Notes: generated by a model from the letters alone, not told the origin. Counted from the first letter of the stretch, positions 47,654 through 57,939 are shown. The stretch: DNA of 64,000 nt from Clostridia bacterium (GCA_024692685.1 JAILMJ010000041.1:53513-117512); one strand, 5' to 3'. Made by a program: numbers and translations.

Positions 47654-49057
47654 TCAAAAATCAAAATATTTCTTTCTGTGAGCGTTAAGCCGATCGCCTA
47701 TGATATCCAGCAGAGCGGCAGCTTCTTTTCTTTCTTCTTCCGTACCTGTTGCGTATTGACGCATCGCTCTTCCTTCTTCAAAGCATAAATCATCGTGGAG
47801 CGGAAAATAATTTTTCAGGAGGAAACAACCGTATCTGACAAATCTGTTTTCTCCGACAATGCGAAACTCCTCGCTTATTGTGTCAATGGCTGCCGAGTAG
47901 AAATCCCTGATTGATTGTATAATTGCTTTTCTTTCATTTTCAGGTGAGAAAACAAGGGTTGAACAGATAAAAGCGTTCCTGTTAGTAGGATATGATGAAT
48001 GACTGTCCGTGCTGCCCACTATCGGGTATCTTATTCCTTTAGCCTTATCCTCATAATACTTTATTGTCTGGAAGCCGTTGTGTTCAAAATAGTTTTCGCC
48101 GCCCAGGACTTCAAATGCATCAAAGAATCTGTTTTCTGTTATATAATCCACAAATGAATTCGGCACGTGGTAAACGTTGTTTATCCAGGTGGGATGAACA
48201 AATATACCCAGACCGTTTGCCTTTCTTATTTCGTCGAATATCCACTTGCATACAGCTGCCGGAATCGCGTCAACATCTGCCGGGGTGTTCATGGCATCAG
48301 CACGGGCCTTAATCATAGCCTCCCACTCTTTAAGAGGAGTGAATTCAGGGCATTCACCGTTTATTGACCTTGATTCTTTTCCTGTTCCTCTGTCTTCTGT
48401 GTGACTGCCGTCGGTAAGCGCATTTATGCTGTATTCACCGCCGAAGTTGACAATATGAAAATCCGAACGCTGTCCGTAAACAGACGGCATATGGACTTCC
48501 TCACCCGGTATTATTGCAAGACCGGTTTTAACATCATCATAGAATTTCTTGGTTTCAATTGACGGATAGTATCTTCCGTGGTCCGATACAACCATAAAAT
48601 CGAGGCCGTGTTTGCGGTAATTGGCGCAGACCACTTTGGGGTCCTGATTTCCGTCCGAGCAGGTTGAGTGCATATGAAGGTCACCGCGCAAAGGCCATCT
48701 TCCTTCAAGATCTTTGTCAACGCAGTAAACAGAAAACTGTTTTAATCTTTTTCCGTCATCGTCGAGAAAGCGGAGAAAATACATTTCCTCTTTATCAAAT
48801 GTATGATTTATAACAAATCCGCCTTCATTGTTGCATTTGATTTTGAATTCTTTGAAATCGCCTGTTGCGGGATAATCGGGTGGATTTCCGGTTTCAAGAC
48901 CGCAAATGACAAGTGTATATTCCCTTTCGGGTTCGAATATCTTTCTTCCGCCCGTAGGCCTGATATTTATTTCAGCAGGTTTATCTTTGACAAGGACCTT
49001 CGGGAAGACATCAAAATCTCTCAGAATATCATCGTAGGGGAACCCATTGAACGGCAT
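47654..49057 (-). CDS. PHP-domain metallohydrolase (CehA/McbA-like)
   Basis: GDLHMHSTCSDGNQDP, DFMVVSDHGRYYPS, GSTDSHSSYPT. Confidence 0.82.
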   Translation of the reverse strand: MPFNGFPYDDILRDFDVFPKVLVKDKPAEINIRPTGGRKIFEPEREYTLVICGLETGNPPDYPATGDFKEFKIKCNNEGGFVINHTFDKEEMYFLRFLDDDGKRLKQFSVYCVDKDLEGRWPLRGDLHMHSTCSDGNQDPKVVCANYRKHGLDFMVVSDHGRYYPSIETKKFYDDVKTGLAIIPGEEVHMPSVYGQRSDFHIVNFGGEYSINALTDGSHTEDRGTGKESRSINGECPEFTPLKEWEAMIKARADAMNTPADVDAIPAAVCKWIFDEIRKANGLGIFVHPTWINNVYHVPNSFVDYITENRFFDAFEVLGGENYFEHNGFQTIKYYEDKAKGIRYPIVGSTDSHSSYPTNRNAFICSTLVFSPENERKAIIQSIRDFYSAAIDTISEEFRIVGENRFVRYGCFLLKNYFPLHDDLCFEEGRAMRQYATGTEEERKEAAALLDIIGDRLNAHRKKYFDF

Positions 49058-49262
49058 AATGACGCACCTCTTTTTTTAGTTTTAATTATTATAATTTGAT
49101 GTAAATCGTATGTCAATATTACTTAAAAAATTATCTGAAGTTACCTTTTTAAAATGTTTGCACAGCTTGACCGCAAATCCCGCAGTATAAATAATCTGTT
49201 GTTTTTTTGTGGCCCCGGGTGTATAATATATTAAAAGTCCGGTAGTTTATGGTGGTGACACA

Positions 49263-50222
49263 ATGAAGCATTATCTTGGTATGGATATCGGAGGCACGAA
49301 GTGCGCAGTTGTTCTAGGTGAAAAAAAGGGAAACGGCGTATCTATCAAGAATAAAATTGTTTTTGACACCAATTCCGAAAAAGGATGGGAGAAGGTTGTT
49401 GACCGGCTCATTTCCTGCGCAAAAAAGCTTGCCGATGATGAGGGCGTTGTATTTAGCGATATTCTATCATGCGGCGTCAGCTGCGGCGGACCTTTAGACA
49501 GCGAAACCGGTATAATAATGAGTCCTCCGAATCTTCCCGGCTGGGATAATGTGCCTCTTGTGGATATAATCAGGAGAGAACTCGGAGTCCCTTGTAAACT
49601 TGAAAATGACGCCGATGCCTGTGCGTTGGCCGAGTGGCAGTTTGGCGCAGGAAGAGGAAGTAAGAATATGATTTTCCTCACCTTCGGCACCGGTATGGGC
49701 GCAGGGCTTATAATTGACGGTAAACTCTATTCCGGCACCTGCGGTACAGCAGGAGAAGTCGGACATATCAGAATAGATTCAGACGGACCGGCGGGATACG
49801 GTAAAGCGGGCTCATTTGAAGGATACTGTTCGGGCGGAGGAATAGCAAATCTCGGCAAAAGAATGATTAAGTTCTATTCGGGAGATACTTCTCTGGATTC
49901 ATCAGATATGTCCGCCAAATCCATTGCCGAAGCAGCAAGAAACGGCGACGCGCTTGCTCTTGCAATTTATAAAAAGAGCGGTGAGATGCTCGGCAGGGGC
50001 CTTTCTGTCCTTATCGATATACTGAATCCCGAAAAGATAATAATCGGAAGTATTTTTCAGCGTTCGGGTGAATTAATGGTTCAGTCTATGAGGGAGACTC
50101 TCAATAAAGAGGCCCTGCCCGTAGCTTTAAGCGTCTGTCAGATTATTCCGTCACTGCTTGGGGATGAAATAGGCGATTATGCCGCCCTCGGTGTTGCCAA
50201 AGAATCAGCGGAGGCAAAATGA
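49263..50222 (+). CDS. ROK-family sugar kinase
   Basis: YLGMDIGGTKCAVVLGEKKG, LENDADACALAEWQFGAGRGSKNMIFLTFGTGMGAGLI. Confidence 0.9.
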   Translation: MKHYLGMDIGGTKCAVVLGEKKGNGVSIKNKIVFDTNSEKGWEKVVDRLISCAKKLADDEGVVFSDILSCGVSCGGPLDSETGIIMSPPNLPGWDNVPLVDIIRRELGVPCKLENDADACALAEWQFGAGRGSKNMIFLTFGTGMGAGLIIDGKLYSGTCGTAGEVGHIRIDSDGPAGYGKAGSFEGYCSGGGIANLGKRMIKFYSGDTSLDSSDMSAKSIAEAARNGDALALAIYKKSGEMLGRGLSVLIDILNPEKIIIGSIFQRSGELMVQSMRETLNKEALPVALSVCQIIPSLLGDEIGDYAALGVAKESAEAK

Positions 50223-50842
50223 TGGTTGAGAATATTTTTGAAGAATTATTTGTCCGTTATCCGTCTTTGACAGTTTGCAGGGACAGTATCTATAAAGCTT
50301 ATTTGCTCTTGAAGAACTGTTATGACAATTCGGGAAAGGTTCTCTGCTGCGGCAACGGCGGAAGCAGTGCCGATTGTGACCACCTGGTCGGCGAACTTAT
50401 GAAAGGCTTTCTGAAAAAGAGACCGTTGACTCAGAGTGAAAAATCATCTTTTTCTGACAAAAAAACTGCCGAAGGACTTCAAAAAGCTCTTGCGGCTATT
50501 TCTCTTACCACCCAGTCCGGACTTATGACTGCGTTTGAGAACGACTGTGATCCGTCGCTTGTTTTCGCTCAGCAGGTTTATGCCTATGCCAGGTCGTATG
50601 ATGTTTTGATTGCATTTTCCACTTCCGGCAATTCGGCAAATATTGTCAGTGCTCTTGATGCGGCAAAAGCCTCCGGTATTTCCTGTATTGCCGTTACAGG
50701 CTGTGAAGAGAGTATGTGCAGTAAACTTTCGGATGTATGCATCAGACTGCCCGAAAACGAAACATTCAAAATTCAGGAACTTACCCTTCCTGTTTATCAT
50801 TGTCTTGCCGCAATGATTGAAGAAACATATTTTACCGAATAG
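50219..50842 (+). CDS. SIS-domain phosphosugar isomerase (GmhA-like)
   Basis: VLCCGNGGSSADCDHLVGELMKGF, VLIAFSTSGNSANIVSALDAAK; ATGATG overlap with ROK. Confidence 0.85.
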   Translation: MMVENIFEELFVRYPSLTVCRDSIYKAYLLLKNCYDNSGKVLCCGNGGSSADCDHLVGELMKGFLKKRPLTQSEKSSFSDKKTAEGLQKALAAISLTTQSGLMTAFENDCDPSLVFAQQVYAYARSYDVLIAFSTSGNSANIVSALDAAKASGISCIAVTGCEESMCSKLSDVCIRLPENETFKIQELTLPVYHCLAAMIEETYFTE

Positions 50843-50858
50843 AGGAGGACTATCGTCG

Positions 50859-52559
50859 ATGTCAATACCGAGAATGGAATTTCCGGTTCCGCAATTTGAA
50901 AGAAAAAATTGGCTTAACCTCAACGGTGAGTGGGATTTTGAGTTTGATTTCGGCTCATCTTTGGCGCAGACCGATATTCTTCAGAGAGATGTATGGAGCA
51001 AAAAAATAACCGTTCCGTTTTGCCCTGAAAGCGAATTGTCAGGTATCGGCTATAAAGATTTCATTCCTTCAGTCTGGTACAGAAAAAAGGTCAATATCGA
51101 TAAGCAGAACGGCAGGACTTTTATTCACTTCGGAGCGGTTGATTATTTTACAACCGTTTATGTAAACGGAAAAGTCGCCGGAACCCACAAGGGCGGATAT
51201 ACATCTTTTTGCTTTGAAATAACGGATCTTATTGTTCCGGGTGAAAATACAATAATTGTTAATGCGGTTGATGACACACGTTCTCCGTATCAGGCTACGG
51301 GTAAACAGAGCTGCCTTCTTAAGTCCCACGGCTGCCTCTATACAAGGACAACCGGTATATGGCAGACAGTTTGGCTTGAGTTTACACCTCTTGAATATGT
51401 TGAAAGTTTCAGGCTCTTTCCTGATGCCGAAAACGGAAGCATAGCCTTTGAGGCCAAGGTGAACGGCAAAGCTGAGTTCTCTTTTATTACTTCCTATGAA
51501 GGAAAGCTTACCGGTTCTGTTACAAAAAAAGCGGATAATACAGTTAGCGGTGAAATCAAACTGAGCGAAATCCATCTCTGGGAGCCGGGGAACGGAAGAC
51601 TCTATGATATTGAAATGAAATTCGGCGAAGATATAGTTAAAAGCTATTTCGGTCTTCGTGATATTTCATTCAGCGGTTATAAGTTCCTCATTAACGGCAA
51701 GAGTGTATTTCAGAGACTTGTTCTTGATCAGGGCTTTTATCCCGACGGAATCTACACCGCTCCCAATGATGCGGCTTTGCTTAATGATATTAAATTGTCA
51801 AAAGCGGCAGGCTTTAACGGCGCAAGACTGCACGAGAAGGTGTTTGAGCCCCGTTTCCTTTATTATGCGGATAAAGAGGGCTATCTGACCTGGGGAGAAT
51901 ATCCGAACTGGGGATTGGACTACTCAGATCCCAAGGTTACCGAAGTTTACGTCAATGAATGGATTGAGGCGGTTGAGCGTGACTTCAACCACCCGTCAAT
52001 AATCGGTTGGTGTCCGTTCAATGAAACATGGAATTATGAAGGCAGAGAGCAGAGAAATGAACTTCTTTCTACTGTTTACCATGTAACAAAAGCTCTTGAT
52101 AAGTCAAGACCATGCATAGATACCAGCGGTAATTACCATGTTATAACCGATATTTATGATACTCACGATTATGAGCAGAATCCCGAAATCTTTAAAGAAC
52201 ATTATGATTCCTTTGCCGAAGGCGGAGAGCTTTACGACCACGTCAATGACAGGGGAGTGGGATATAACGGCGGTCTGTTCTTTATCAGTGAATACGGCGG
52301 AATACGTTGGAGCGTTAAGCCTGACGGAGACGGCTGGGGTTACGGCAATGCACCGAAAACCGGTGAAGAATTTATTGAAAGATATAAGGGACTTACCGAA
52401 ACCCTGCTCGGCAACAAAAAAATGTTCGGTTTCTGTTATACACAGCTTACGGATGTTGAACAGGAACAGAACGGTATTTATACCTATGAAAGAAAGGAAA
52501 AGTTCGATCCTGAGATTTTCAGAAAAATAAATTCCGCAAAAGCAGCGGTTGAGGATTAA
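50859..52559 (+). CDS. Glycoside hydrolase family 2
   Basis: LNLNGEWDFEFD, GWCPFNETW acid/base, FFISEYGGIRW nucleophile; ATG at 50859. Confidence 0.9.
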   Translation: MSIPRMEFPVPQFERKNWLNLNGEWDFEFDFGSSLAQTDILQRDVWSKKITVPFCPESELSGIGYKDFIPSVWYRKKVNIDKQNGRTFIHFGAVDYFTTVYVNGKVAGTHKGGYTSFCFEITDLIVPGENTIIVNAVDDTRSPYQATGKQSCLLKSHGCLYTRTTGIWQTVWLEFTPLEYVESFRLFPDAENGSIAFEAKVNGKAEFSFITSYEGKLTGSVTKKADNTVSGEIKLSEIHLWEPGNGRLYDIEMKFGEDIVKSYFGLRDISFSGYKFLINGKSVFQRLVLDQGFYPDGIYTAPNDAALLNDIKLSKAAGFNGARLHEKVFEPRFLYYADKEGYLTWGEYPNWGLDYSDPKVTEVYVNEWIEAVERDFNHPSIIGWCPFNETWNYEGREQRNELLSTVYHVTKALDKSRPCIDTSGNYHVITDIYDTHDYEQNPEIFKEHYDSFAEGGELYDHVNDRGVGYNGGLFFISEYGGIRWSVKPDGDGWGYGNAPKTGEEFIERYKGLTETLLGNKKMFGFCYTQLTDVEQEQNGIYTYERKEKFDPEIFRKINSAKAAVED

Positions 52560-52570
52560 GGTTAACTGTT

Positions 52571-52601
52571 ACGTCCCCGGTGAATAAAACACCGGGGACG
52601 T
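52571..52601. terminator. Strong intrinsic terminator after GH2
   Basis: acgtccccggtg-aataaaa-caccggggacgt then T7. Confidence 0.9.
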
Positions 52602-52616
52602 TTTTTTTATAAACTA

Positions 52617-53231
52617 TTATTTGTTCTGCCTCTGCTGATTAAGCAAGAAATCCGTGTCATCGGGCCTGTCGGATTCCGTAATTTCTCTGCGAATTTTACA
52701 CGGAGAGCCAAACGCCAGACAGTTTGCGGGTATATCTTTGGTTACAACACTTCCTGCTCCTATAACAGTATTATCTCCTATTGATACTCCCGGGACAATA
52801 ACAGACCCTGCGCCTATCCATACGTTATTTCCGATGTGAACATCTTTGTTGAACTGGAAACCCTTTGCCCTGAGTTCAGGCCATAGCGGATGACTTGCCG
52901 TTGCAACGGTTACATTCGGGCCGAACAGTACATTGTCGCCGATATAAATATTCCCGTCATCAACTAAAGTGAGGTTGAAATTCGCATAAACATTGTTTCC
53001 CATATAAACGTGTTTACCGCCCCAGTTAGCGTGAAAAGGCGGTTCAATGTAACAGTTTTCACCGACTTTGCCCAGCATCTTTTTCATTATCTCTTTTCTT
53101 TCGTCAAGGCGGCTCGGCGGGAGTGAGTTGAATTCATACAATAACTCCACATACCCGAACTGCTCGGAAAGAATCTTTTCATCATTCGGGTCATAAATCT
53201 GACCGTCAATCATTCTTTTGCGGTTATCCAT
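52617..53231 (-). CDS. Maltose/galactoside O-acetyltransferase-like (left-handed beta-helix)
   Basis: NCYIEPPFHANWGGKHVYMGNNVYANFNLTLVDDG, VWIGAGSVIVPGVSIGDNTVIGAGSVVTKDIP. Confidence 0.93.
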   Translation of the reverse strand: MDNRKRMIDGQIYDPNDEKILSEQFGYVELLYEFNSLPPSRLDERKEIMKKMLGKVGENCYIEPPFHANWGGKHVYMGNNVYANFNLTLVDDGNIYIGDNVLFGPNVTVATASHPLWPELRAKGFQFNKDVHIGNNVWIGAGSVIVPGVSIGDNTVIGAGSVVTKDIPANCLAFGSPCKIRREITESDRPDDTDFLLNQQRQNK

Positions 53232-53240
53232 TGTACCGAA

Positions 53241-55346
53241 TCATTCCTTATCAATCAATTTGTAATATACTGCAATCCAATACGGAAGAAGAAAAATTGT
53301 TGGATCCTGAGCCGCGTTCCGGGCGGGACTGTCAAGCTGAAAAGCGCCCCCATCCGGCCTGGAAAGATTTCTCTCATCGTACGCAAGCGGATATTTTATC
53401 TGAGGTTTGTGGTTGTATTCGGCCTGTTCATTATCATAAATGATATCTTTGCGGTCGGAGTTCTTCATTGCGTATTGAATGAGGTCTAAGGGAATTTCCC
53501 TCAGTGACTGTATGCCCTCGGATAAATCTGTATCCCTGCCTGTAAATGCGGCATGTATAAAGCAAAACATAGGCTGACGTTCTATTCTTTCATATTGCCA
53601 ATGGTCTTCCATACCGCATAGAATATAAGACCGGATTGCGGCACTTTCTTCCAGTCTCAACAGGGCAAAAGATGCCAGGAAAGCGAGATTGTCGTCTATG
53701 TGACAGATGTGAGCGTCCTGAACCTTGTGCTGAATAATATTGAGAAGGTAGTGATGCTTTTTTATGAAAGTGTCATATAATTTTTGGTATTTGTCATTTC
53801 CGGAAACATGGAACGCAACTTTCAAAAACATCAGTAATTCAAGAGAGTTGACCCCTCTTTCAGCAAACCATCTGTCACTGTGATTGAGAAGTTCGGGATC
53901 CCAGCATGCCCAGGTTGTGGGCAGATTATCTCTGTCTATAAGTCTGTAATTATTTTCAATGATATGATCCATAATATTGCAGACAGCGGTTTTTATCTCT
54001 TCTTTTTCCTCCTTATCGGCACAAAGGTCATAATAAACGGAATAACCGGTAAAGTGACCTGTCATTTCATCACTGGATGTTTCGCCCTTCCATTCGCAAC
54101 TCCCGTCGGGAGAAAGAGCCCATTCACTGTCTCCGTTTCCGTATCCTTCGTCTCCCGGATATCTTACAGCTCTTGCCGTAAAGCCCTTTATGCCGGTAAT
54201 CTTTGTCAAAAACAGCATGGCTTTAACGCCTCTGCGCGCCTTTTCGAGGGCCTCTTTTTCGCCGGTTGAAGCATATCTGAGAGATTCGGCAGTAACATAA
54301 CAAGCGGTCCATAATCCGTCGTTGTCCGATATGATTACATTTCCGCTGTCGTAGGAATTGTTAATTATATTTCTTGCTGCCGTAAACCCTCTTCTGATAT
54401 GATACTTTTCTATTATTTTTTCAAACTCTGCCGCTTTTGATTTCAGTGTATCCTCAAATGAACTTATAACGGATATACCCTTATCTGTTGCGGCAACTAT
54501 AAGTGAGCCGTCTTTGCTTACGGCTATGTCATTAACTCTGTTATCCTGAACCCAGCGTTCGGCGGTCAGGTATTTGAGTTTCCCTTTTATCTGGCAAATA
54601 ACACCCGAATCGGTAGCAAAATATCTGTTTCCGATGTCATCGGTTGCAATCGCATAAACTCCGTTTTTAGGCAGAGACCTGATTTCGTCCGAAGTCATCC
54701 AGAATGATGAGTTATTATAAATTGCGCAGCCTTCGTCAAATCCGAGCCACAGATAACCGTTGCTGTCAAAGGTCATTGTGTTTATTCTTTTGTCAGGCAT
54801 CGGGGAATGCTTTGACGAAATGTTTTTCCATTCCATTCTTTTGCCGTGGACAACGCTCAGGTTTGTCTGCGTTGCGGCGTAAATATTATCTCCGGAAACG
54901 GCAAGGCATAGACCTTTTCCCCCTTCCAGTTCTCTTTTGAGAATGATACGGTCAAAGGTTTTGTCGGTACACAATATATAACTTTCTGTCAGTATCCAGA
55001 GACGGTTGTTATCTTCTCTGACATTCACAATCTTATCCTCAAGATCATTCGATTTTGTAACAACTCCGCCGGAGATGAAATACAGAATGTTTTCCTGAGC
55101 AACAATATATGTGTTATCGCTGCGGATACATATATCGCCAATGTTTCCTTTAAGTTTTTTCGGCAGAATTCTCTCTGCGGAGCCGTCTTTGATTCTGAAC
55201 AATCCATTTTCCGTTCCGGCAAGAATACTGCCATCGGTATCAAAGCATACTTTCCTGACTTTTTCGCACGAAAGTCCGGTATTCGCATTGATATATTTTC
55301 TGCGAAACTGAGTGAATGAACCAGATTTATAAATTCCGTTATTCAT
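53241..55346 (-). CDS. Beta-propeller (two-component-regulator-propeller-like) protein with C-terminal alpha-helical domain
   Basis: Repeated blades GLSCEKVRKVCFDTDGSILAGTENGLFRIKDG, MPDKRINTMTFDSNGYLWLGFDEG; C-terminal (alpha/alpha)-barrel-like region; no TM, kinase or HTH. Confidence 0.6.
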   Translation of the reverse strand: MNNGIYKSGSFTQFRRKYINANTGLSCEKVRKVCFDTDGSILAGTENGLFRIKDGSAERILPKKLKGNIGDICIRSDNTYIVAQENILYFISGGVVTKSNDLEDKIVNVREDNNRLWILTESYILCTDKTFDRIILKRELEGGKGLCLAVSGDNIYAATQTNLSVVHGKRMEWKNISSKHSPMPDKRINTMTFDSNGYLWLGFDEGCAIYNNSSFWMTSDEIRSLPKNGVYAIATDDIGNRYFATDSGVICQIKGKLKYLTAERWVQDNRVNDIAVSKDGSLIVAATDKGISVISSFEDTLKSKAAEFEKIIEKYHIRRGFTAARNIINNSYDSGNVIISDNDGLWTACYVTAESLRYASTGEKEALEKARRGVKAMLFLTKITGIKGFTARAVRYPGDEGYGNGDSEWALSPDGSCEWKGETSSDEMTGHFTGYSVYYDLCADKEEKEEIKTAVCNIMDHIIENNYRLIDRDNLPTTWACWDPELLNHSDRWFAERGVNSLELLMFLKVAFHVSGNDKYQKLYDTFIKKHHYLLNIIQHKVQDAHICHIDDNLAFLASFALLRLEESAAIRSYILCGMEDHWQYERIERQPMFCFIHAAFTGRDTDLSEGIQSLREIPLDLIQYAMKNSDRKDIIYDNEQAEYNHKPQIKYPLAYDERNLSRPDGGAFQLDSPARNAAQDPTIFLLPYWIAVYYKLIDKE

Positions 55347-55470
55347 AAAGCCCCTCATTTCTGTTTTATTTGTTGGTCTGTTGACAGGTCGGTTTCAGGG
55401 AATAAATATGGTTTACTTTTTCTCCTTTGTGTAGTAAAATAACCGTTAGTAGATTGAAGGTGGTATTTCT

Positions 55471-56208
55471 GTGAGTTATGATTTATTCAGCTGCTATTAC
55501 GATTTGCTTATCGATGATGAAGACAGCGAAAAGAGAAACAAATTCTATGCGGAGTTATTAAATAAAAATGGAGCGGACAGCGGAATTCTTCTTGACCTCG
55601 GATGCGGTACGGGAACCATGAGCATATATATGGCATCAATAGGCTACGACGTAATCGGGGTTGATGCCAGCACAGGTATGCTGATAAAAGCAAGGGAAAA
55701 AATCGATGATTCCGGCAAAAGCATTCTGCTCCTTAATCAGGATATGACCGCCCTTGATCTTTACGGTACGATTGACTGTGCGGTATGCGCCCTGGATTGC
55801 TTAAATCATTTACCGGATAAAGATGCGGTAAGCCAAGCCCTGTCGGGAGTTTCGCTGTTTATGAATTCCGGAGGAATCTTTGTCTTTGATGTCAACACTG
55901 TATATAAGCACAGAGAAATCCTTGCCGATAACGCTTTTATATATGATACCGATGAAGTCTTCTGTGTCTGGCAGAATTTTCTGAATGCAGACAATTCCGT
56001 TGATATTTCACTGGATTTCTTTGAAAAAACAGGGGAGTTGTATTCCCGGGAAACGGAGTTTTTCACCGAAAGAGCATACAGTATATGTGAGCTTGAAGAT
56101 ATTGTCGATAAAGCAGGATTTGATGTACTGAGTATTAATGATGATTTATCATATGACGGATTAAAAGAAAACAGTGAAAGGGCTGTATTTACGGTTAAAA
56201 AGAGGTAG
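55471..56208 (+). CDS. Class I SAM-dependent methyltransferase
   Basis: ILLDLGCGTGTMSIYMASIGYDVIGVDAS. Confidence 0.9.
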   Translation: MSYDLFSCYYDLLIDDEDSEKRNKFYAELLNKNGADSGILLDLGCGTGTMSIYMASIGYDVIGVDASTGMLIKAREKIDDSGKSILLLNQDMTALDLYGTIDCAVCALDCLNHLPDKDAVSQALSGVSLFMNSGGIFVFDVNTVYKHREILADNAFIYDTDEVFCVWQNFLNADNSVDISLDFFEKTGELYSRETEFFTERAYSICELEDIVDKAGFDVLSINDDLSYDGLKENSERAVFTVKKR

Positions 56209-56211
56209 AAA

Positions 56212-57081
56212 ATGGGAAAAGCAGTAAGAATGATTTCAAGTGACGGCACTTTGACCGTTATAGCAATAGACTCATCGGATATCGTAGCGGTTATGCACGA
56301 CATTCATAAAACTTCCAAGGTTGCTTCCGCTGCCCTCGGCAGGCTTCTTACGGCGGCATCAATGATGGGGGCTGTTCTTAAAGGAAAGGACGACAGTATA
56401 ACCCTGATAATGGACGGGGCCGGGCCGGCCGGTACAGTGGTTGCCGTTTCAGACAGCCGGGGAAATGTCAGAGGATATATAGGCAATCCTGATGTTGAGC
56501 TTCCTTTAAACAACAAGGGTAAACTTGATGTTTCGGGGGCTATAGGTAAAGACGGAACGCTCAAAGTTCTTAAAGATTTAGGCCTTAAAGAGCCTTACAG
56601 AGGGCTTGTTCCGATAGTATCGGGTGAAGTTGCCGAAGACATCACGAGCTATTTTGCCGTAAGCGAACAGATCCCGACAGTATGTGCGCTCGGTGTTCTT
56701 GTTGCTCCTGATAAATCTGTGATTGTATCCGGCGGCTTTATTATTCAGCTTCTCCCGACTGCTCTTGATGATACAATAGACAGACTAGAGGAATGTATAA
56801 AAGATATTAAACCCATAACAACAATGCTGACTGACGGTCTTTCTCCGGAGGAAATCTGCAAAACGGTTCTCAAAAGCTTTGACCTTGAATTGCTTGATGA
56901 ATTCTATCCCGAATATCGTTGTAATTGCTCAAGAGACCGGGTGTCAAAGGCTCTGCTTACCCTCGGAAAAGAAGAACTGCTTAAAATGGCCGATGACCCC
57001 ATTACCGAGGTCAGTTGTCAGTTTTGTGATAAAAAATATTCTTTCACGCCGGAGGAAATAAGTGCTCTTGCAGAAAGGTGA
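56212..57081 (+). CDS. hslO: Hsp33 redox-regulated chaperone
   Basis: C-terminal CNCSRD...CQFCDKKY redox-zinc cysteines (CxC..CxxC); GNVRGYIGNPDVELPLNNKGKLDV. Confidence 0.95.
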   Translation: MGKAVRMISSDGTLTVIAIDSSDIVAVMHDIHKTSKVASAALGRLLTAASMMGAVLKGKDDSITLIMDGAGPAGTVVAVSDSRGNVRGYIGNPDVELPLNNKGKLDVSGAIGKDGTLKVLKDLGLKEPYRGLVPIVSGEVAEDITSYFAVSEQIPTVCALGVLVAPDKSVIVSGGFIIQLLPTALDDTIDRLEECIKDIKPITTMLTDGLSPEEICKTVLKSFDLELLDEFYPEYRCNCSRDRVSKALLTLGKEELLKMADDPITEVSCQFCDKKYSFTPEEISALAER

Positions 57082-57087
57082 CCGATA

Positions 57088-57867
57088 TTATTTTAGAAAA
57101 ATAAAAGCATTGTAAAAATTCAATAAGGCTACTGCAGTGACAACAACCGTAAATACTGTTTTTATCGGTTTGTTACTGCATTTTTTATTAAGTGTCGCTC
57201 CTATGATTCCGCCGGACACCGCCGATATAACAGCAACGGCAATAACCGAGGTTTTGACAGCGGGAATGCTTGATGTGACAAATAAGGTTATAAGTTTTGA
57301 TAATTGGCTGAAGAAAACAATACCTATGCTGTAAACGGTTGAAGATTTTATATCAAGGCCTGAGAGAAACATGAGAAATGCAACGTTTATCGGGCCTCCG
57401 CCGACGCCCAGAAATGAGGCCAGGGCGCCAAGGAAAAGACCGGAGAGAAACAAACATACAGGATTCTTTGTGTTTAACGAAGGCGGATTTTTGAGATTTA
57501 TATAAATGACAGCGAGCACGAGTACCGTGCCGAGTATTATTCCCTGTATGCTTTTCATGGAATTGTTACCGAATTTTTCAAGCAGAGTATTGAAAGCGTG
57601 GCTCCCGGGTACGCCGCCGATAAGTGAACCGCATGAAACAAGCAGTAAATATTTTAAATCATATTTTGTTTTTGCCGTTATCTGTTTCAGCGAAGAGCTT
57701 ATGCTCATCGCAAAAACTGCACAGCAGGAGATAAAATTAACCGTATCAATTGAATCAATATTTATTGCGTCAAGGGCCGGCTTTATTATGACTCCGCCTC
57801 CGAGGCCCACAAAAGCGCCGCAGAATGTAGCGATAAGTATAACCGCCGAATAAATTAATACATACAT
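57088..57867 (-). CDS. TauE/SafE-family sulfite/anion exporter
   Basis: ATFCGAFVGLGGGVIIKPAL, GALASFLGVGGGPINVAFLM. Confidence 0.88.
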   Translation of the reverse strand: MYVLIYSAVILIATFCGAFVGLGGGVIIKPALDAINIDSIDTVNFISCCAVFAMSISSSLKQITAKTKYDLKYLLLVSCGSLIGGVPGSHAFNTLLEKFGNNSMKSIQGIILGTVLVLAVIYINLKNPPSLNTKNPVCLFLSGLFLGALASFLGVGGGPINVAFLMFLSGLDIKSSTVYSIGIVFFSQLSKLITLFVTSSIPAVKTSVIAVAVISAVSGGIIGATLNKKCSNKPIKTVFTVVVTAVALLNFYNAFIFLK

Positions 57868-57912
57868 ACTTTAACCGGTCTTTCTGTTTTCTGATAATGC
57901 ATTTCATCTTAA

Positions 57913-57939
57913 AAGACCGACCGTTGAGCGGTCGGTCTT
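57913..57939 (-). terminator. Intrinsic terminator downstream of MFS gene
   Basis: aagaccgaccg-ttgag-cggtcggtctt. Confidence 0.75.

Noticed and set aside
57088-57867. TauE/SafE transporter as part of a cysteine/sulfur regulon with the sulfhydrylase
   Set aside because: Separated by about 35 kb with no shared regulatory motif found; the link is not supported.
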